A stretch of 64,000 nucleotides of DNA from Fodinibius salicampi (GCF_039545095.1 NZ_BAABRS010000001.1:1054001-1118000); one strand, 5' to 3'; positions 52,013 through 61,917 are shown, counted from the first letter of the stretch. Notes: generated from the letters alone by a model not told the origin. A program made the numbers and translations.

Positions 52013-53734
52013 ATGAAAAATAAAAATTTCTACGTTTCAGATGCCCAGAGTGAAAACGAATATGATGCTATAGTTGTAGGATCAGGAATTTCTGGCGGAT
52101 GGGCAGCAAAAGAATTAACAGAAAAGGGATTGAAAACATTGGTTCTTGAACGGGGACGTGATGTAAAGCACGGGGAAGATTATAAAACGGAACACATGCC
52201 TCCCTGGGAAGCTGAATTTAGGGGTCGTGGTGACCGAAAGCTCTTTGAGGAAGAGTATCCCCGACAGCTTCGGTCAGATGTTATCAATGAGTATAACTAT
52301 CATTTTTTCGTAAATGATAAGAAACACCCCTATCAAACTGATGAGGAAGATCCTTTTTTATGGGTGAGGGGATACCAAGTTGGAGGCCGTTCTCTTACAT
52401 GGGGTCGCCAGGTTTACCGGTGGAGTGATCTTGATTTTGAAGCGAATGCCAAAGAAGGCATAGCTGTAGACTGGCCTATCCGATATGAAGATATTGCCCC
52501 ATGGTACGATTATGTGGAAGAGTTTATAGGTGTTAGCGGCCAGGAAGAAGGTCTTGACCACCTACCTGATGGAAATTTTTTGCCTCCCATGGACTTAAAT
52601 TGCGTTGAACAAGACGTAAAGGAGAAGATTGAAAATAATTTTGAATACCGATATCTGACGATAGGTCGCTGTGCAGTATTAACGGAACCACATAAAGGAC
52701 GCGGCGCCTGTCACTATTGTGGCCCCTGCTCTCGTGGATGTAGTGTAGGAGCATACTTCTCCAGCCAAAGCAGCACCCTCCCTGCTGCACGCAATACGGG
52801 AAACCTTACCTTGCGCCCAAACAGTATTGTAGATAGTATCATTTATGATAAGGAAACCAATCGGGCGAAAGGGGTACGCGTTATTGATCGGTTGACAAAG
52901 GAGACAAAAGAGTATCATGCTAAGGTCATATTTTTAAACGCCTCTGCCCTTGGCTCTACCCAGATCATGCTGAACTCTACTTCCGATGCTTTCCCAAATG
53001 GAATTGCAAACTCAAGTGGTGTAATGGGACATTACCTGATGGACCACCACTTCCGGGTAGGAGCTTCCGGCACTTTTGAAGGATATGAAGATCGCTATTA
53101 CAAGGGAAACAGGCCTAATGGTATATATATTCCTCGATTCCGTAATATAAACGAAGAAACCAAGCATGATGAATTTATTCGTGGATATGGCTTCCAGGGT
53201 CGCGCAAGCAGGGCCAGCTGGGGGCGTGGCACTTCTATGGATGGCTTTGGGAAAGAATTCAAAGAAAAACTGCGTGATCCCGGTCCCTGGAATTTTGGAA
53301 TGACCGCTTTTGGAGAAATACTTCCCTATGAGGATAATCACGTGACTCTTTCTGAAGAAACTGATGAATGGGGCTTACCCCAATTAGAAATTCATGCTTC
53401 CATTAATGAAAATGAAGAAAAAATGCGGGAAGATATGGCTGAAACAGCAGCTGAAATGCTGGAAGCTGCCGGCGGCAAAAATGTAAGTCCCTATTTTGGG
53501 GAGTATCTGGTCGGTGAAGGTATCCATGAAATGGGTACTGCACGTATGGGAAGAGATCCGGAAACTTCCGTTTTAAATGCCCATAACCAAACGCACGACG
53601 TCCCGAACCTTTTTGTCACCGATGGGGCTTGCATGACTTCGGCAGCTTGTCAGAATCCATCCTTAACCTATATGGCATTAACCGCCCGGGCGGTAGATTA
53701 TGCAGTGGATGAGCTGAATAAAGGTAATATTTAA
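52013..53734 (+). CDS. GMC-family FAD oxidoreductase (large subunit)
   Basis: This is a 573 aa flavoprotein. The FAD site is AIVVGSGISGGWAAKELTEKG near the N-terminus. The C-terminal active site is HEMGTARMGRDPETS plus CMTSAACQNPSLTYMALTAR. A Cys cluster (CHYCGPCSRGC, about residues 237-247) is like that of FAD-glucose dehydrogenase alpha subunits, where it binds an iron-sulfur cluster. The gene is followed after 81 bases by its Gdh subunit 3 partner, which supplies export. AAGGA lies upstream of ATG 52013. Confidence 0.93.
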   Translation: MKNKNFYVSDAQSENEYDAIVVGSGISGGWAAKELTEKGLKTLVLERGRDVKHGEDYKTEHMPPWEAEFRGRGDRKLFEEEYPRQLRSDVINEYNYHFFVNDKKHPYQTDEEDPFLWVRGYQVGGRSLTWGRQVYRWSDLDFEANAKEGIAVDWPIRYEDIAPWYDYVEEFIGVSGQEEGLDHLPDGNFLPPMDLNCVEQDVKEKIENNFEYRYLTIGRCAVLTEPHKGRGACHYCGPCSRGCSVGAYFSSQSSTLPAARNTGNLTLRPNSIVDSIIYDKETNRAKGVRVIDRLTKETKEYHAKVIFLNASALGSTQIMLNSTSDAFPNGIANSSGVMGHYLMDHHFRVGASGTFEGYEDRYYKGNRPNGIYIPRFRNINEETKHDEFIRGYGFQGRASRASWGRGTSMDGFGKEFKEKLRDPGPWNFGMTAFGEILPYEDNHVTLSEETDEWGLPQLEIHASINENEEKMREDMAETAAEMLEAAGGKNVSPYFGEYLVGEGIHEMGTARMGRDPETSVLNAHNQTHDVPNLFVTDGACMTSAACQNPSLTYMALTARAVDYAVDELNKGNI

Positions 53735-53815
53735 CGACCGTAATATCAGTGAGGTCTTTAATCAGTTTTTTATTTTTTCGAGAACCTTATTTCATGACTT
53801 AAAATTAGGTATACA

Positions 53816-54385
53816 ATGAATAGAAGAGAAGCTTTAAAACAACTTGCACTTTTAAGCGGAGGAGCCCTGTCCCTTACCACTGTAGCCGGGATTATGGGAG
53901 GATGTTCGGCAGAAACGAACGGTGGTGCCGGATTTACTCCGCAAACGTTATCACAGGCACAGAATGAACTGGTTACCCAGTTTTCTGAACGTATAATTCC
54001 CGCTACCGATACTCCCGGAGCAAAAGCTGCTGGCGTAAATCAGTTTATTGATCACATGCTTACCAACTGGAATACCGAGGAGGAGCGTAAACATTTTTTG
54101 GAGGGACTTGACCGCATTGATCAACTCAGCAACCAAAAATTTGACGATGTTTTCGCAGAACTTGGAGAAGCAGATCAAATTACAGTTATGGAAGAACTGG
54201 AGCAGGAAGCCCAAAATAACTCTGATGCAGATTTGAAACCGATCTTTTCAATGATGAAGGAGTTTACCGTCGTAGGGTATTATACTTCTGAGATTGGTGC
54301 TTCTCAAGAGCTCGTTTCCGACATTGTTCCTGGTTATTACGATGCCTGCATGCCCTATTCCGAAGTAGGCAGGGCTTATTCATAA
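53816..54385 (+). CDS. Gluconate 2-dehydrogenase subunit 3-family protein (Tat lipoprotein)
   Basis: This is a 189 aa small subunit of a GMC-type dehydrogenase. The N-terminus has twin arginines (MNRREALKQLALLSGG) and a lipobox (IMGGC), consistent with Tat export as a lipoprotein carrying the folded flavin subunit. The domain reads FSERIIPATDTPGAKAAGVNQ and continues helical to VGYYTSEIGASQE. It follows the GMC gene at 81 bases, so the two form one complex. Confidence 0.9.
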   Translation: MNRREALKQLALLSGGALSLTTVAGIMGGCSAETNGGAGFTPQTLSQAQNELVTQFSERIIPATDTPGAKAAGVNQFIDHMLTNWNTEEERKHFLEGLDRIDQLSNQKFDDVFAELGEADQITVMEELEQEAQNNSDADLKPIFSMMKEFTVVGYYTSEIGASQELVSDIVPGYYDACMPYSEVGRAYS

Positions 54386-54420
54386 AATATGGGTGGCATA
54401 AATTGAAATCACTTTTATAC

Positions 54421-55998
54421 TTAACTCTCTAAAATCTGGGAGGTACTTTCTTTCCCCAGTTCATTTACCACGGTTACAACGGCCCCGGAAAATGTATTTC
54501 CCTCAAAGGTCTCGGGAATAGCAATACTTTGTTTCCAGCCAGGATAGATATCCGTTTCCCACCTATTCCCAAATTTCTTTTTAACAACCCATAGCCATGA
54601 ATCTTTAGTTGTGTTAAGAGTAAGCACAAATTGATTACCTACCTTTTCAAGCTCTGCATCCGGCTTTTCTGGTAAACCGCCCGGAAGCCAGTCTGTAGAA
54701 GGAACCAAAGCTGATGAAGTGTAGACCTTATCCATTAATCGACCCGAAATTTGATCGGGATTCTGCATTAATGCCTTCATGCTAAAGTGTATGGCGCCTT
54801 CAGCACCGGGCTGATTTCGTATTATTTGAATTTGCTCTGCAATTTCTTCTGAGGACCATCCATCAGAAGTAGAAAGCAATTTACTTGTATACAGTCCCGG
54901 CCAAAGGTGACGATTTTTAATATTCTGCTGTTGCCACCACTCCAAGAGTACAGGAAAACTCTGCGCTTGCTGACTAATTGGCCAATACAGCTGTGGGGTG
55001 AGATAATCTACCCACCCTTCGCGCAACCATTTTCTGGCATCAGCAAAGATTTCATTATAGGCATCAAAGCCCTCTATCTGCTCCGGATGTCCCGGGCGCC
55101 AAATGCCAAACGGTGAAATACCAAACCTCACCTTCGGATCTATAAGCTTAATTTCTTCATTTAATCGCTTTACAAATGTATTTATATTTTCTCGACGCCA
55201 CTCATTCCTGTTTCCAGAAGTAGTTTTATCCCTGAATTTAGCATAAGAAGCATAATCTGGAAAGCCGATCGATTGACCGGAATTACTTTTAGCAGGATAC
55301 GGATAAAAGTAATCATCAAGATGAACCCCATCTATATCATAGCGGCGTACCACATCTGCAATAACGTCAATAGAATATTGCCGTGCTTCTTCCTTTCCCG
55401 GATCTAACCACAAATATGACCCATAGGAAACAACAAGATCAGATTTCCTATTCCTAATATGATTTGGCGCCAAAGGTCCACGGGCAGCGGGATGATGCGC
55501 ACGAAACGGATTGAACCACGCATGCAGTTCGAGTCCCCGACGATGTGCTTCCTCTACAGCAAATTTCAGGGGATCGTAATACGGCTCTGGGGGTTCTCCC
55601 TGTTTCCCGGTCAGATAAGCCGACCAAGGTTCATACGGGGAGTTATAAAAGGCATCAGCCGATGGCCTGACTTGGAATATAATAGCATTCAGGTTAAGCA
55701 ATACCGCCCTGTCCATGATGGCTCTAAGCTCTTTTTTTTGCTCCGAAACCGTAAGACCGGAATCCGAGGGCCAATCAATATTATCTACAGTGGCAATCCA
55801 AGCCCCCCGAAATTCTCTGGGCGTCTTGGGAATCTCATCAATATTTATTTTCGTAGCTTTCTCTTCATCTCTCTCTCTTTGTTCAACAATACCTTCGTTC
55901 TCTGGCCTCTCAGGTTCACTAACAGGTTTTGTAGTCGTACAACTAGCTGCAACAACAGCAATAAATAAAGTTAGAGATAATGCTCGTTCGAAAGTCAT
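54421..55998 (-). CDS. GHL10/DUF187-type glycoside hydrolase-like lipoprotein
   Basis: This is a 525 aa exported protein with a lipoprotein signal (VAASC at about residue 20). ATG 55998 is preferred over an in-frame TTG. The domain starts EFRGAWIATVDNIDWPSDSG and continues with YDPLKFAVEEAHRRGLELHAW, VVRRYDIDGVHLDDYFYPYP, and a Trp-Val-Asp-Tyr-Leu-Thr-Pro-Gln stretch, the TIM-barrel of the GHL10 family (DUF187). A small beta domain follows. The family is thought to act on glycans or peptidoglycan; specificity is unknown. Confidence 0.88.
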   Translation of the reverse strand: MTFERALSLTLFIAVVAASCTTTKPVSEPERPENEGIVEQRERDEEKATKINIDEIPKTPREFRGAWIATVDNIDWPSDSGLTVSEQKKELRAIMDRAVLLNLNAIIFQVRPSADAFYNSPYEPWSAYLTGKQGEPPEPYYDPLKFAVEEAHRRGLELHAWFNPFRAHHPAARGPLAPNHIRNRKSDLVVSYGSYLWLDPGKEEARQYSIDVIADVVRRYDIDGVHLDDYFYPYPAKSNSGQSIGFPDYASYAKFRDKTTSGNRNEWRRENINTFVKRLNEEIKLIDPKVRFGISPFGIWRPGHPEQIEGFDAYNEIFADARKWLREGWVDYLTPQLYWPISQQAQSFPVLLEWWQQQNIKNRHLWPGLYTSKLLSTSDGWSSEEIAEQIQIIRNQPGAEGAIHFSMKALMQNPDQISGRLMDKVYTSSALVPSTDWLPGGLPEKPDAELEKVGNQFVLTLNTTKDSWLWVVKKKFGNRWETDIYPGWKQSIAIPETFEGNTFSGAVVTVVNELGKESTSQILES

Positions 55999-56066
55999 AC
56001 TTATCAAAAGCTGATCAAGTTAAAGCTACTAAAAATAATATTGGAAATTTCTTTTTAACATAAAAT

Positions 56067-56094
56067 AGGCCATCATAAATAACTATGATGGCCT
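56067..56094 (-). terminator. Terminator of the DUF1080 gene
   Basis: AGGCCATCATA (56067-56077) and TATGATGGCCT (56084-56094) form a perfect 11-bp stem around a six-base loop. On the minus strand a T-rich ATTTTATG follows. It lies 22 bases after the stop of the 56116-56832 gene. Confidence 0.75.
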
Positions 56095-56115
56095 GAGAAA
56101 AAACGAGAAAAAAAA

Positions 56116-56832
56116 TTACAGTTCTTTGATTTTGATATTGCGGAAACTCACTCGATCACCATGATCCTGCAAGCTAATGTGTCCTTCCCGGGGATCGCCA
56201 AACTCCGGATGCTCACTAAACTTGCTATTACGTATCATTTCGTACCAATCATTGGTCCACATTTCATAGGTAACCACTTTCTCTCCATTTTGCCAATGTT
56301 CTATGGTGGATCCCTTAGCCACGATCTTTGCGCTGTTCCATTCTCCATACGGATTCGCATTCTGTGGTTCGGCCGGGATCAGATCATATAAGGAAGCTGA
56401 TTTTCGGTTTCCATCTTCTCCCATATCTGCATCCGGATGATTTTCATTATCCAGGATTTGAAACTCGGGAGCAGACCAGTAAATCGGTTGGTTAGGCTGT
56501 TCAATCCCGCGGTAAAGAATACCACTGTTGCCACTTTCCTGAACCTTCCATTCGAGTTTAAGTATAAAATCACCATATTTATGGCGAGTGATAATATCAC
56601 CTCCCCCACCATCTTCGAGCACAGTAAGGGCTCCATCTTCTGCTACCCAACCGTCTTCAGGAAATGTACCGCTATTATAACTGCGCCAGTGATCAAAGGA
56701 CTCCCCGTCAAACAATAAAATCCATCCCTCCTGCTGCTCTTTCTCTGTTAAGGTATTATGTTGGGCATTACTCATGTTGATACTTAATCCTAAAATTAAA
56801 AGTAATGAAAATACGGTAGATAAAAATTTCAT
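56116..56832 (-). CDS. DUF1080 protein (3-keto-disaccharide hydrolase family)
   Basis: This is a 238 aa secreted protein with an N-terminal signal peptide (FLSTVFSLLLILGLSINMSNA). The DUF1080 beta-sandwich starts at GWILLFDGESFDHWRSYN and includes KYGDFILKLEWKVQESGNSG, ILYRGIEQ, and GEWNSAKIVAKGSTIEHWQ, all standard for the fold. Members hydrolyse 3-keto-glycosides made by GMC-type dehydrogenases. It lies in the gene set with the second GMC pair, so such a role fits. It would act in the periplasm or outside the cell. Confidence 0.9.
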   Translation of the reverse strand: MKFLSTVFSLLLILGLSINMSNAQHNTLTEKEQQEGWILLFDGESFDHWRSYNSGTFPEDGWVAEDGALTVLEDGGGGDIITRHKYGDFILKLEWKVQESGNSGILYRGIEQPNQPIYWSAPEFQILDNENHPDADMGEDGNRKSASLYDLIPAEPQNANPYGEWNSAKIVAKGSTIEHWQNGEKVVTYEMWTNDWYEMIRNSKFSEHPEFGDPREGHISLQDHGDRVSFRNIKIKEL

Positions 56833-56871
56833 AGTGATTCTGTTATTTGGATTTGATTATGATAAAGTAAT

Positions 56872-57486
56872 TCACGCTGAACTAGCTTTGTCAGCTAAAT
56901 CAATATGTTCAAGTGCCTCGTGGGAGCATCCCTGCCAATCAAAAGGCTGATTACCCATATATCCGATATCCTCAATCCCTATTTTACTAGACCAAAAACC
57001 GGATGCCACCAGATCCCGAAAACGATTAAAAAAGGCTACTCCCTGCTGCATTTCTGGTTTTGCCTCCTCCGGATAGGCAATGTCATCAAGTATATCCGTT
57101 TTCTCATTCTCCGAACAATCAATAAACTTTTTGTCATATCGCTTTTGACACTGTACATCAAGCCATTGCAAACCACCACGAATAGGCGTCTGGTTTTCGG
57201 GTCGATCAAGCATCATAAAATCGATAAATTCGGGGACCCCAGCCTCTTCTGCATTGCCCGAACGCTCGTCTGCGGGAATAATCATATTCGCAAGCTGGCG
57301 AACCGTTTCGAACTCATGGTCGGTAAAGAACTGAGTCTCCCATTTTTCCAGATCTTGTTCGGTCACATGCTTCCAAAATTTATGTTCCTTTGCTGCCTCC
57401 TGCGGTGGTGTTTCACAGCCGGTAAGGGTAAAACTTGCCGCCAGCGTGCCAAGCGATAAGGTTTTCAGAGCTTCTCTTCTATCCAT
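56872..57486 (-). CDS. Gluconate 2-dehydrogenase subunit 3-family protein (second copy, Tat-like)
   Basis: This is a 204 aa small subunit with a twin-arginine N-terminus (MDRREALKTLSLGTLAASF) and a lipobox-like LTGC. The domain (FFTDHEFETVRQLANMIIPAD, then EFIDFMMLDRP) matches Gdh subunit 3. It lies 82 bases downstream of the second GMC gene on the same strand. It differs clearly from the first copy at 53816, so the two pairs are not recent duplicates. Confidence 0.9.
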   Translation of the reverse strand: MDRREALKTLSLGTLAASFTLTGCETPPQEAAKEHKFWKHVTEQDLEKWETQFFTDHEFETVRQLANMIIPADERSGNAEEAGVPEFIDFMMLDRPENQTPIRGGLQWLDVQCQKRYDKKFIDCSENEKTDILDDIAYPEEAKPEMQQGVAFFNRFRDLVASGFWSSKIGIEDIGYMGNQPFDWQGCSHEALEHIDLADKASSA

Positions 57487-57568
57487 AGTGAGTTAGATTT
57501 TTAGTATAAAGTAGTGTAATGAGCTTGTTTTCGGGTATTAATTCCGGCCTTCTACCTTATACATTTGT

Positions 57569-59281
57569 TTAAAGATTTCCTTTATTCATTTGATTTGTCA
57601 TGTACTCCGATGCACGCATCGATAGGGCTAAGATTGTCCACGTCGGATTTTTATGCGGTTGCGATACAAATGATCCTCCATCAACAACAAACAGGTTGTC
57701 AACATCGTGGGCCTGGCAATACTTATTCAATACTGAGGTATCCGGATCATCGCCCATACGCGTTGTCCCTACTTCGTGAATGATCTCGCCGGGATTCGTA
57801 ATACCGTAGCCATCTTCTTTGGAAGGCATATCCCAAAGCGCCTTCCCTCCCATTTGATCGATAATGGAGCGGAAGGTCTCCTGCATGTGCTTGACCTGAT
57901 TGTATTCGTGATCACTCCAGTTATAATTAAACCGTAATGTAGGAATACCCCATTCGTCAACCATATTGGGATCAATTTCGCAGTAATTATCTTCATAGGC
58001 GATGCTTTCGCCCCGGCCAGACATCCCGATAATAGAGCCATAATACTTCCGATAATCTTCTTTTAGCTCCTTGCCATATCCGCCACTGCGTTTAGGGCCT
58101 TCTCGGAACATGTCATTGTAATTTTGGATACCTCCCATAAATCCGTAACTCGGCATGCCTCGTCCACCCCACAGCTCAACGTGATAACCTCGTGGAAAGT
58201 CCAGCGTACTGTTGTCCTTCCACCAAGGTATATAGAGATGCATGCCGCCTGTTCCATCTTCGTTATGGGCCGGCATATCCATCAAGTCGGGAACCAAACC
58301 GGCTACTGAGGTTCCTGTAGAATCCATCAGATATTTACCCACCACACCACTGGAATTGGCCAAGCCATTGGGAAAGTCCGAGGACTTTGAATTCAATAGC
58401 AAGCGTGCAGATTCACAGGCACTTGCGGCCAGTACTACAATTTTAGCCCTGACCTTATACTCTTTGTTCTCCGTTTTATCAATATATGAAACACCAGTCG
58501 CCTTACCGTCGCTATACGTCACTTCCCGGACCATTGCATTATCTATAATCTCAAGATTACCGGTTTCAAGGGCCGGTGGAAGCAGTACGGAAGGCGTAGA
58601 AAAATTAGAATGGGTAGAACAGCTTCGGTTACACTGACCGCAATAGTGACAGGCCGCCCGTCCGTTATGTGGTTCCGTAATGATTGATAAACGCGACGGG
58701 ATCGCCGGAATTCCCATATCATCACAGGCATCTTTGATCAGATGCTCATAGCAACGGGGCTCCGGCGGATCCATAAAAACACCACCAGGCTCATTGTGAA
58801 TCCCCTCATTGGTACCAAAAACTCCAATTAGACGATCAATGCGGTCATAATAGGGAGCAATTTCTTCATAACTGATGGGCCAGTCACCCCCCAATCCATC
58901 TTTGCTTTTTACCCTAAAATCATCGGGACCAAATCGCAGGGAAATACGTCCCCAGTGATTTGTTCGGCCGCCCAACATCCGCCCCCTAAACCAGTCAAAG
59001 GTGGTGCCTTCTGTGGTCGAATAAGGTTCGCCTTCAATATCCCACCCTCCAAAGCAAGCATCAAATTCACCAAATGGCTGCAGGCGGGTGGAAGCACCGC
59101 GACGAGGTGATTCATAAGGCCAGGTAAACATGGCAAAATCTTCCGAATCAAACCATCCTCCTGCTTCCAGCATAATGACATTAGCGCCGGCCTTGGTCAA
59201 TTCATGTGCCGCCATCCCGCCTCCGGCTCCGGATCCAACAATGCACACATCATATTCTTCGGTACTTTCTTTAATCTGCAT
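57569..59281 (-). CDS. GMC-family FAD oxidoreductase (second copy, large subunit)
   Basis: This is a 570 aa flavoprotein. The FAD site is CIVGSGAGGGMAAHELTKAGA; the active-site His/Asn region is IHEVGTTRMGDDPDTSVLN and VSQPHKNPTWTILALSMR. The Cys cluster CHYCGQCNRSC (about residues 217-227) is in the same place as in the first copy and may bind an iron-sulfur cluster. It is paired with a Gdh subunit 3 gene on the same strand. It is clearly the same family as 52013-53734 but diverged, so substrate may differ. Confidence 0.93.
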   Translation of the reverse strand: MQIKESTEEYDVCIVGSGAGGGMAAHELTKAGANVIMLEAGGWFDSEDFAMFTWPYESPRRGASTRLQPFGEFDACFGGWDIEGEPYSTTEGTTFDWFRGRMLGGRTNHWGRISLRFGPDDFRVKSKDGLGGDWPISYEEIAPYYDRIDRLIGVFGTNEGIHNEPGGVFMDPPEPRCYEHLIKDACDDMGIPAIPSRLSIITEPHNGRAACHYCGQCNRSCSTHSNFSTPSVLLPPALETGNLEIIDNAMVREVTYSDGKATGVSYIDKTENKEYKVRAKIVVLAASACESARLLLNSKSSDFPNGLANSSGVVGKYLMDSTGTSVAGLVPDLMDMPAHNEDGTGGMHLYIPWWKDNSTLDFPRGYHVELWGGRGMPSYGFMGGIQNYNDMFREGPKRSGGYGKELKEDYRKYYGSIIGMSGRGESIAYEDNYCEIDPNMVDEWGIPTLRFNYNWSDHEYNQVKHMQETFRSIIDQMGGKALWDMPSKEDGYGITNPGEIIHEVGTTRMGDDPDTSVLNKYCQAHDVDNLFVVDGGSFVSQPHKNPTWTILALSMRASEYMTNQMNKGNL

Positions 59282-59362
59282 AGAAATCGGTACTCCTAAG
59301 ATTTAAACTGAAATTCAGATTGAGGTCTATTTTATATCCAACAGAAAATTAATCGAACTAGT

Positions 59363-59396
59363 AAAAAAGGTCCTCTTGTACAAAACAACAGGACCT
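59363..59396 (-). terminator. Rho-independent terminator of the isomerase/epimerase gene
   Basis: AGGTCCT (59368-59374) pairs with AGGACCT (59390-59396), extended by an inner TTGT/ACAA pairing. On the minus strand a run of six T follows at 59368-59363. It lies eight bases after the stop of the 59404 gene. Confidence 0.8.
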
Positions 59397-59403
59397 CGCT
59401 CGT

Positions 59404-60339
59404 TTAAGAAAGTTCTTTACCAATAGTCATCAGCAGCTCTTTTGAGGCTTTTACACCTTCAAATTCACTTAGCTCGCTTCCCTCATATTCAATACCGATG
59501 TATCCATTGAAGCCAGCATCTTTAACAATTTTGAGCATTTTTCTATAATCAATAGTAGTTTCTTCTCCTTCCTCATTAAAAGCATAGGTTTTTGCACTGA
59601 CTCCGTGAGCAAAAGGCATAAGTTCTTCCGTACCTTTGTACCGGTCATATTCTTCGACACAGGCACCATCTTCTTGATCAATGCAGAAATTGCCAAAGTC
59701 AGGTAGAGTACCACAATTTTCCATGTCGACCTGCTCCATTACATCGGCTAGCCATTTACCATTTGAAGAATAGCCGCCATGATTTTCCACAATCACATTA
59801 ATATCGTAGTCTTTGGCAAAGGTAGCCAAACGACCTAAACTATCGACCGCTGCCTTTTTTTGCTCTTCAGGGGAGGTATTACCATAAGCATTTACCCGAA
59901 TGGAATGACATCCGAGGTATTGTGCTGCTTCTACCCATTTATAATGGTTTTCAACCGCTTGCAGGCGTTCCTCCTCATCGGAAATAGCGAGTCCTCCTTC
60001 TCCATCAATCATAATCAGCACCTGATCAACTCCCAGATCATCACACCGGCTGTTAAGCTCATCCAGGTAATCGGTATCTTCGGCTTTATCTTTAAAAAAT
60101 TGATTTACATACTCTACTGCACTAATCCCAAATTCATTTTTGGCCGTTGCGGGAAAATCAAGATTCTCTAGCTTTCCATCGAATAATGATTGGTGCAGGC
60201 TCCACTCGGCAAGTGATATATCAAAAAACAATTCTTCCTTGGAAGGATTTGCATTAGAATTACATGCAGTAACCAAACCGGGTACTGAAGCCGAAAAAGC
60301 CGCCAATCCACTTAATTGTAAAAATTTTTTTCTATCCAT
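59404..60339 (-). CDS. Sugar isomerase/epimerase-like TIM-barrel lipoprotein
   Basis: This is a 311 aa exported protein from ATG 60339; an in-frame GTG lies one codon upstream. The N-terminus (MDRKKFLQLSGLAAFSA, then VTAC) is a Tat-like lipoprotein signal. The barrel has the metal ligands Glu in VIVENHGGYSSN, Asp in LPDFGNF, His in FAHGVSAK and Glu in YIGIEYEGS. Related proteins act as hydroxypyruvate isomerases, 2-keto-myo-inositol dehydratases or 3-keto-glycoside deglycosidases; the last fits this gene set. An exported location is unusual for an isomerase of this kind. AAAAGGGA lies just before the start codon. Confidence 0.85.
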   Translation of the reverse strand: MDRKKFLQLSGLAAFSASVPGLVTACNSNANPSKEELFFDISLAEWSLHQSLFDGKLENLDFPATAKNEFGISAVEYVNQFFKDKAEDTDYLDELNSRCDDLGVDQVLIMIDGEGGLAISDEEERLQAVENHYKWVEAAQYLGCHSIRVNAYGNTSPEEQKKAAVDSLGRLATFAKDYDINVIVENHGGYSSNGKWLADVMEQVDMENCGTLPDFGNFCIDQEDGACVEEYDRYKGTEELMPFAHGVSAKTYAFNEEGEETTIDYRKMLKIVKDAGFNGYIGIEYEGSELSEFEGVKASKELLMTIGKELS

Positions 60340-60644
60340 CACAAAGATCCCTTTTAAAGTTTAAGGTTAGTAGCAAATCATTATTAACATTGACTACAGA
60401 GAATAAAATGCGTGTACCTAATGATCTTATTCTAGCCTGCTAATAATTGACTACAAAAATATAAAATTTTAATTAACTCTATAATGTAATAAAAGATTCG
60501 AGGGATGCAATTCACTGCCTGATATTTTTTTGTAATAATAATGCAAAATTTTTTTACAACAATTGGAGTAATTTTTTTACATACTTAGCTGTTTAGAGAA
60601 ACAAAACTTTTAACTGAAAATCGCACTAAAATTTAGGGGTATTA
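60340..60644. promoter_or_regulatory. Divergent promoter region
   Basis: This 305-base gap lies between the divergent isomerase and nucleoside-transporter-like genes. It is very AT-rich, with several runs of T or A. TTGTAATAATAATGC and TTTTTTTACAA near 60530-60560 form an imperfect inverted repeat. No gene was recognised. Confidence 0.4.
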
Positions 60645-61898
60645 ATGAATAAATTATTGCAGACCAAGCTCAGCCTCATGATGTTTCTGGAATTTTTTAT
60701 ATGGGGTGCATGGTATTCCACCGTAGCAGTTTACATGAGCGTCAATGGCATGGAAAACCTCACCCATTGGCCCTTTACCGTTAATCCGATCGCAGCAATT
60801 ATTGCTCCTTTTTTTGTAGGGTTTATTGCTGACCGGTATTTTGCGACAGAAAAAGTTTTGGGTTTTTTACATATTTTGGGTGCTGTTTTTATGTTTCTTA
60901 CACCAATGGCGGTAAATTCGCCCTTGGTCTTTATCCTACTGCTTTTGGCCTATAATATTTGCTATATGCCAACAATGAGTTTGGCCAACTCCCTCTCTTT
61001 CCACCATATTAATGACCAAGAAAAAGACTTTCCTATTATACGAGTCTTTGGTACCATTGGCTGGATTGTAGCCGGATTGGCAATCAGCTTTGGGCTCGGA
61101 TATTTTTTGGCAGAAAATACAATTCCCGAAGAAACGGCCCTGCCACTTTATTTAACTTCGGCAGCCAGCCTGCTGTTGGGTCTCTATAGCTTTACCCTTC
61201 CACATACCCCTCCTCCTGCCGCAGGAGAAGAGGTTTCCGTGCGAAGTATTGCGGGTATTGATGCTATCAAGAAACTGGGAAGTAAGTCTTTTTATGTATT
61301 CTTGTTCAGTTCGTTTCTGATCTGTATCCCGTTAGCAGCCTATTATAACTTTACCCAAATATTTTTAGGGGATACCGGCTTTGAAAATATTGCCGCTACC
61401 TTGACTATCGGACAAATGTCCGAAGCCTTATTTATGGTACTCATTCCTGCCATGTTTGTCCGTCTGGGTGTAAAATGGATGTTGGCTGCGGGTATGTTTG
61501 CCTGGGTTCTGCGTTACGCTTTCTTTGCAGTTGGAGCTACAGACCCTATTATCTGGATGATTATTACGGGAATAGCGCTCCACGGAATTTGCTATGATTT
61601 CTTCTTTGTTACGGGACAAATTTATGTGGATAAAAAAGCTCCTGAAAGTATTCGCGGTCAGGCACAGGGACTTATTATCCTTATCACTTATGGTGTAGGA
61701 ATGCTTATTGGTGCACAGGTTGCCGGACAACTTTATAACCTGTTTTTAGGAGAGGCTTCTTCTCTAAGCTTAGCCCAATGGCATGATTTCTGGTGGATCC
61801 CTGCTATTTTTGCAGCAGCTGTTATGGTATTCTTTATCATTTTCTTTAACGATCAGGTACTGGATGAAGATGCTACCGCAGAAGACATAACCGTATAA
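60645..61898 (+). CDS. Nucleoside/sugar:H+ symporter-like MFS protein (NupG family)
   Basis: This is a 417 aa membrane protein with about twelve helices, of the nucleoside:H+ symporter (NupG/XapB) family. Marks are MMFLEFFIWGAWYSTVAVYM at the start, FFVGFIADRYFATEKVLGFLH in the first loop, and VTGQIYVDKKAPESIRGQAQG in the second half. Many members in this organism group occur next to sugar-oxidation genes and probably carry sugars rather than nucleosides. A strong terminator follows. Confidence 0.9.
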   Translation: MNKLLQTKLSLMMFLEFFIWGAWYSTVAVYMSVNGMENLTHWPFTVNPIAAIIAPFFVGFIADRYFATEKVLGFLHILGAVFMFLTPMAVNSPLVFILLLLAYNICYMPTMSLANSLSFHHINDQEKDFPIIRVFGTIGWIVAGLAISFGLGYFLAENTIPEETALPLYLTSAASLLLGLYSFTLPHTPPPAAGEEVSVRSIAGIDAIKKLGSKSFYVFLFSSFLICIPLAAYYNFTQIFLGDTGFENIAATLTIGQMSEALFMVLIPAMFVRLGVKWMLAAGMFAWVLRYAFFAVGATDPIIWMIITGIALHGICYDFFFVTGQIYVDKKAPESIRGQAQGLIILITYGVGMLIGAQVAGQLYNLFLGEASSLSLAQWHDFWWIPAIFAAAVMVFFIIFFNDQVLDEDATAEDITV

Positions 61899-61917
61899 TA
61901 GAAATAAATATAAATTT

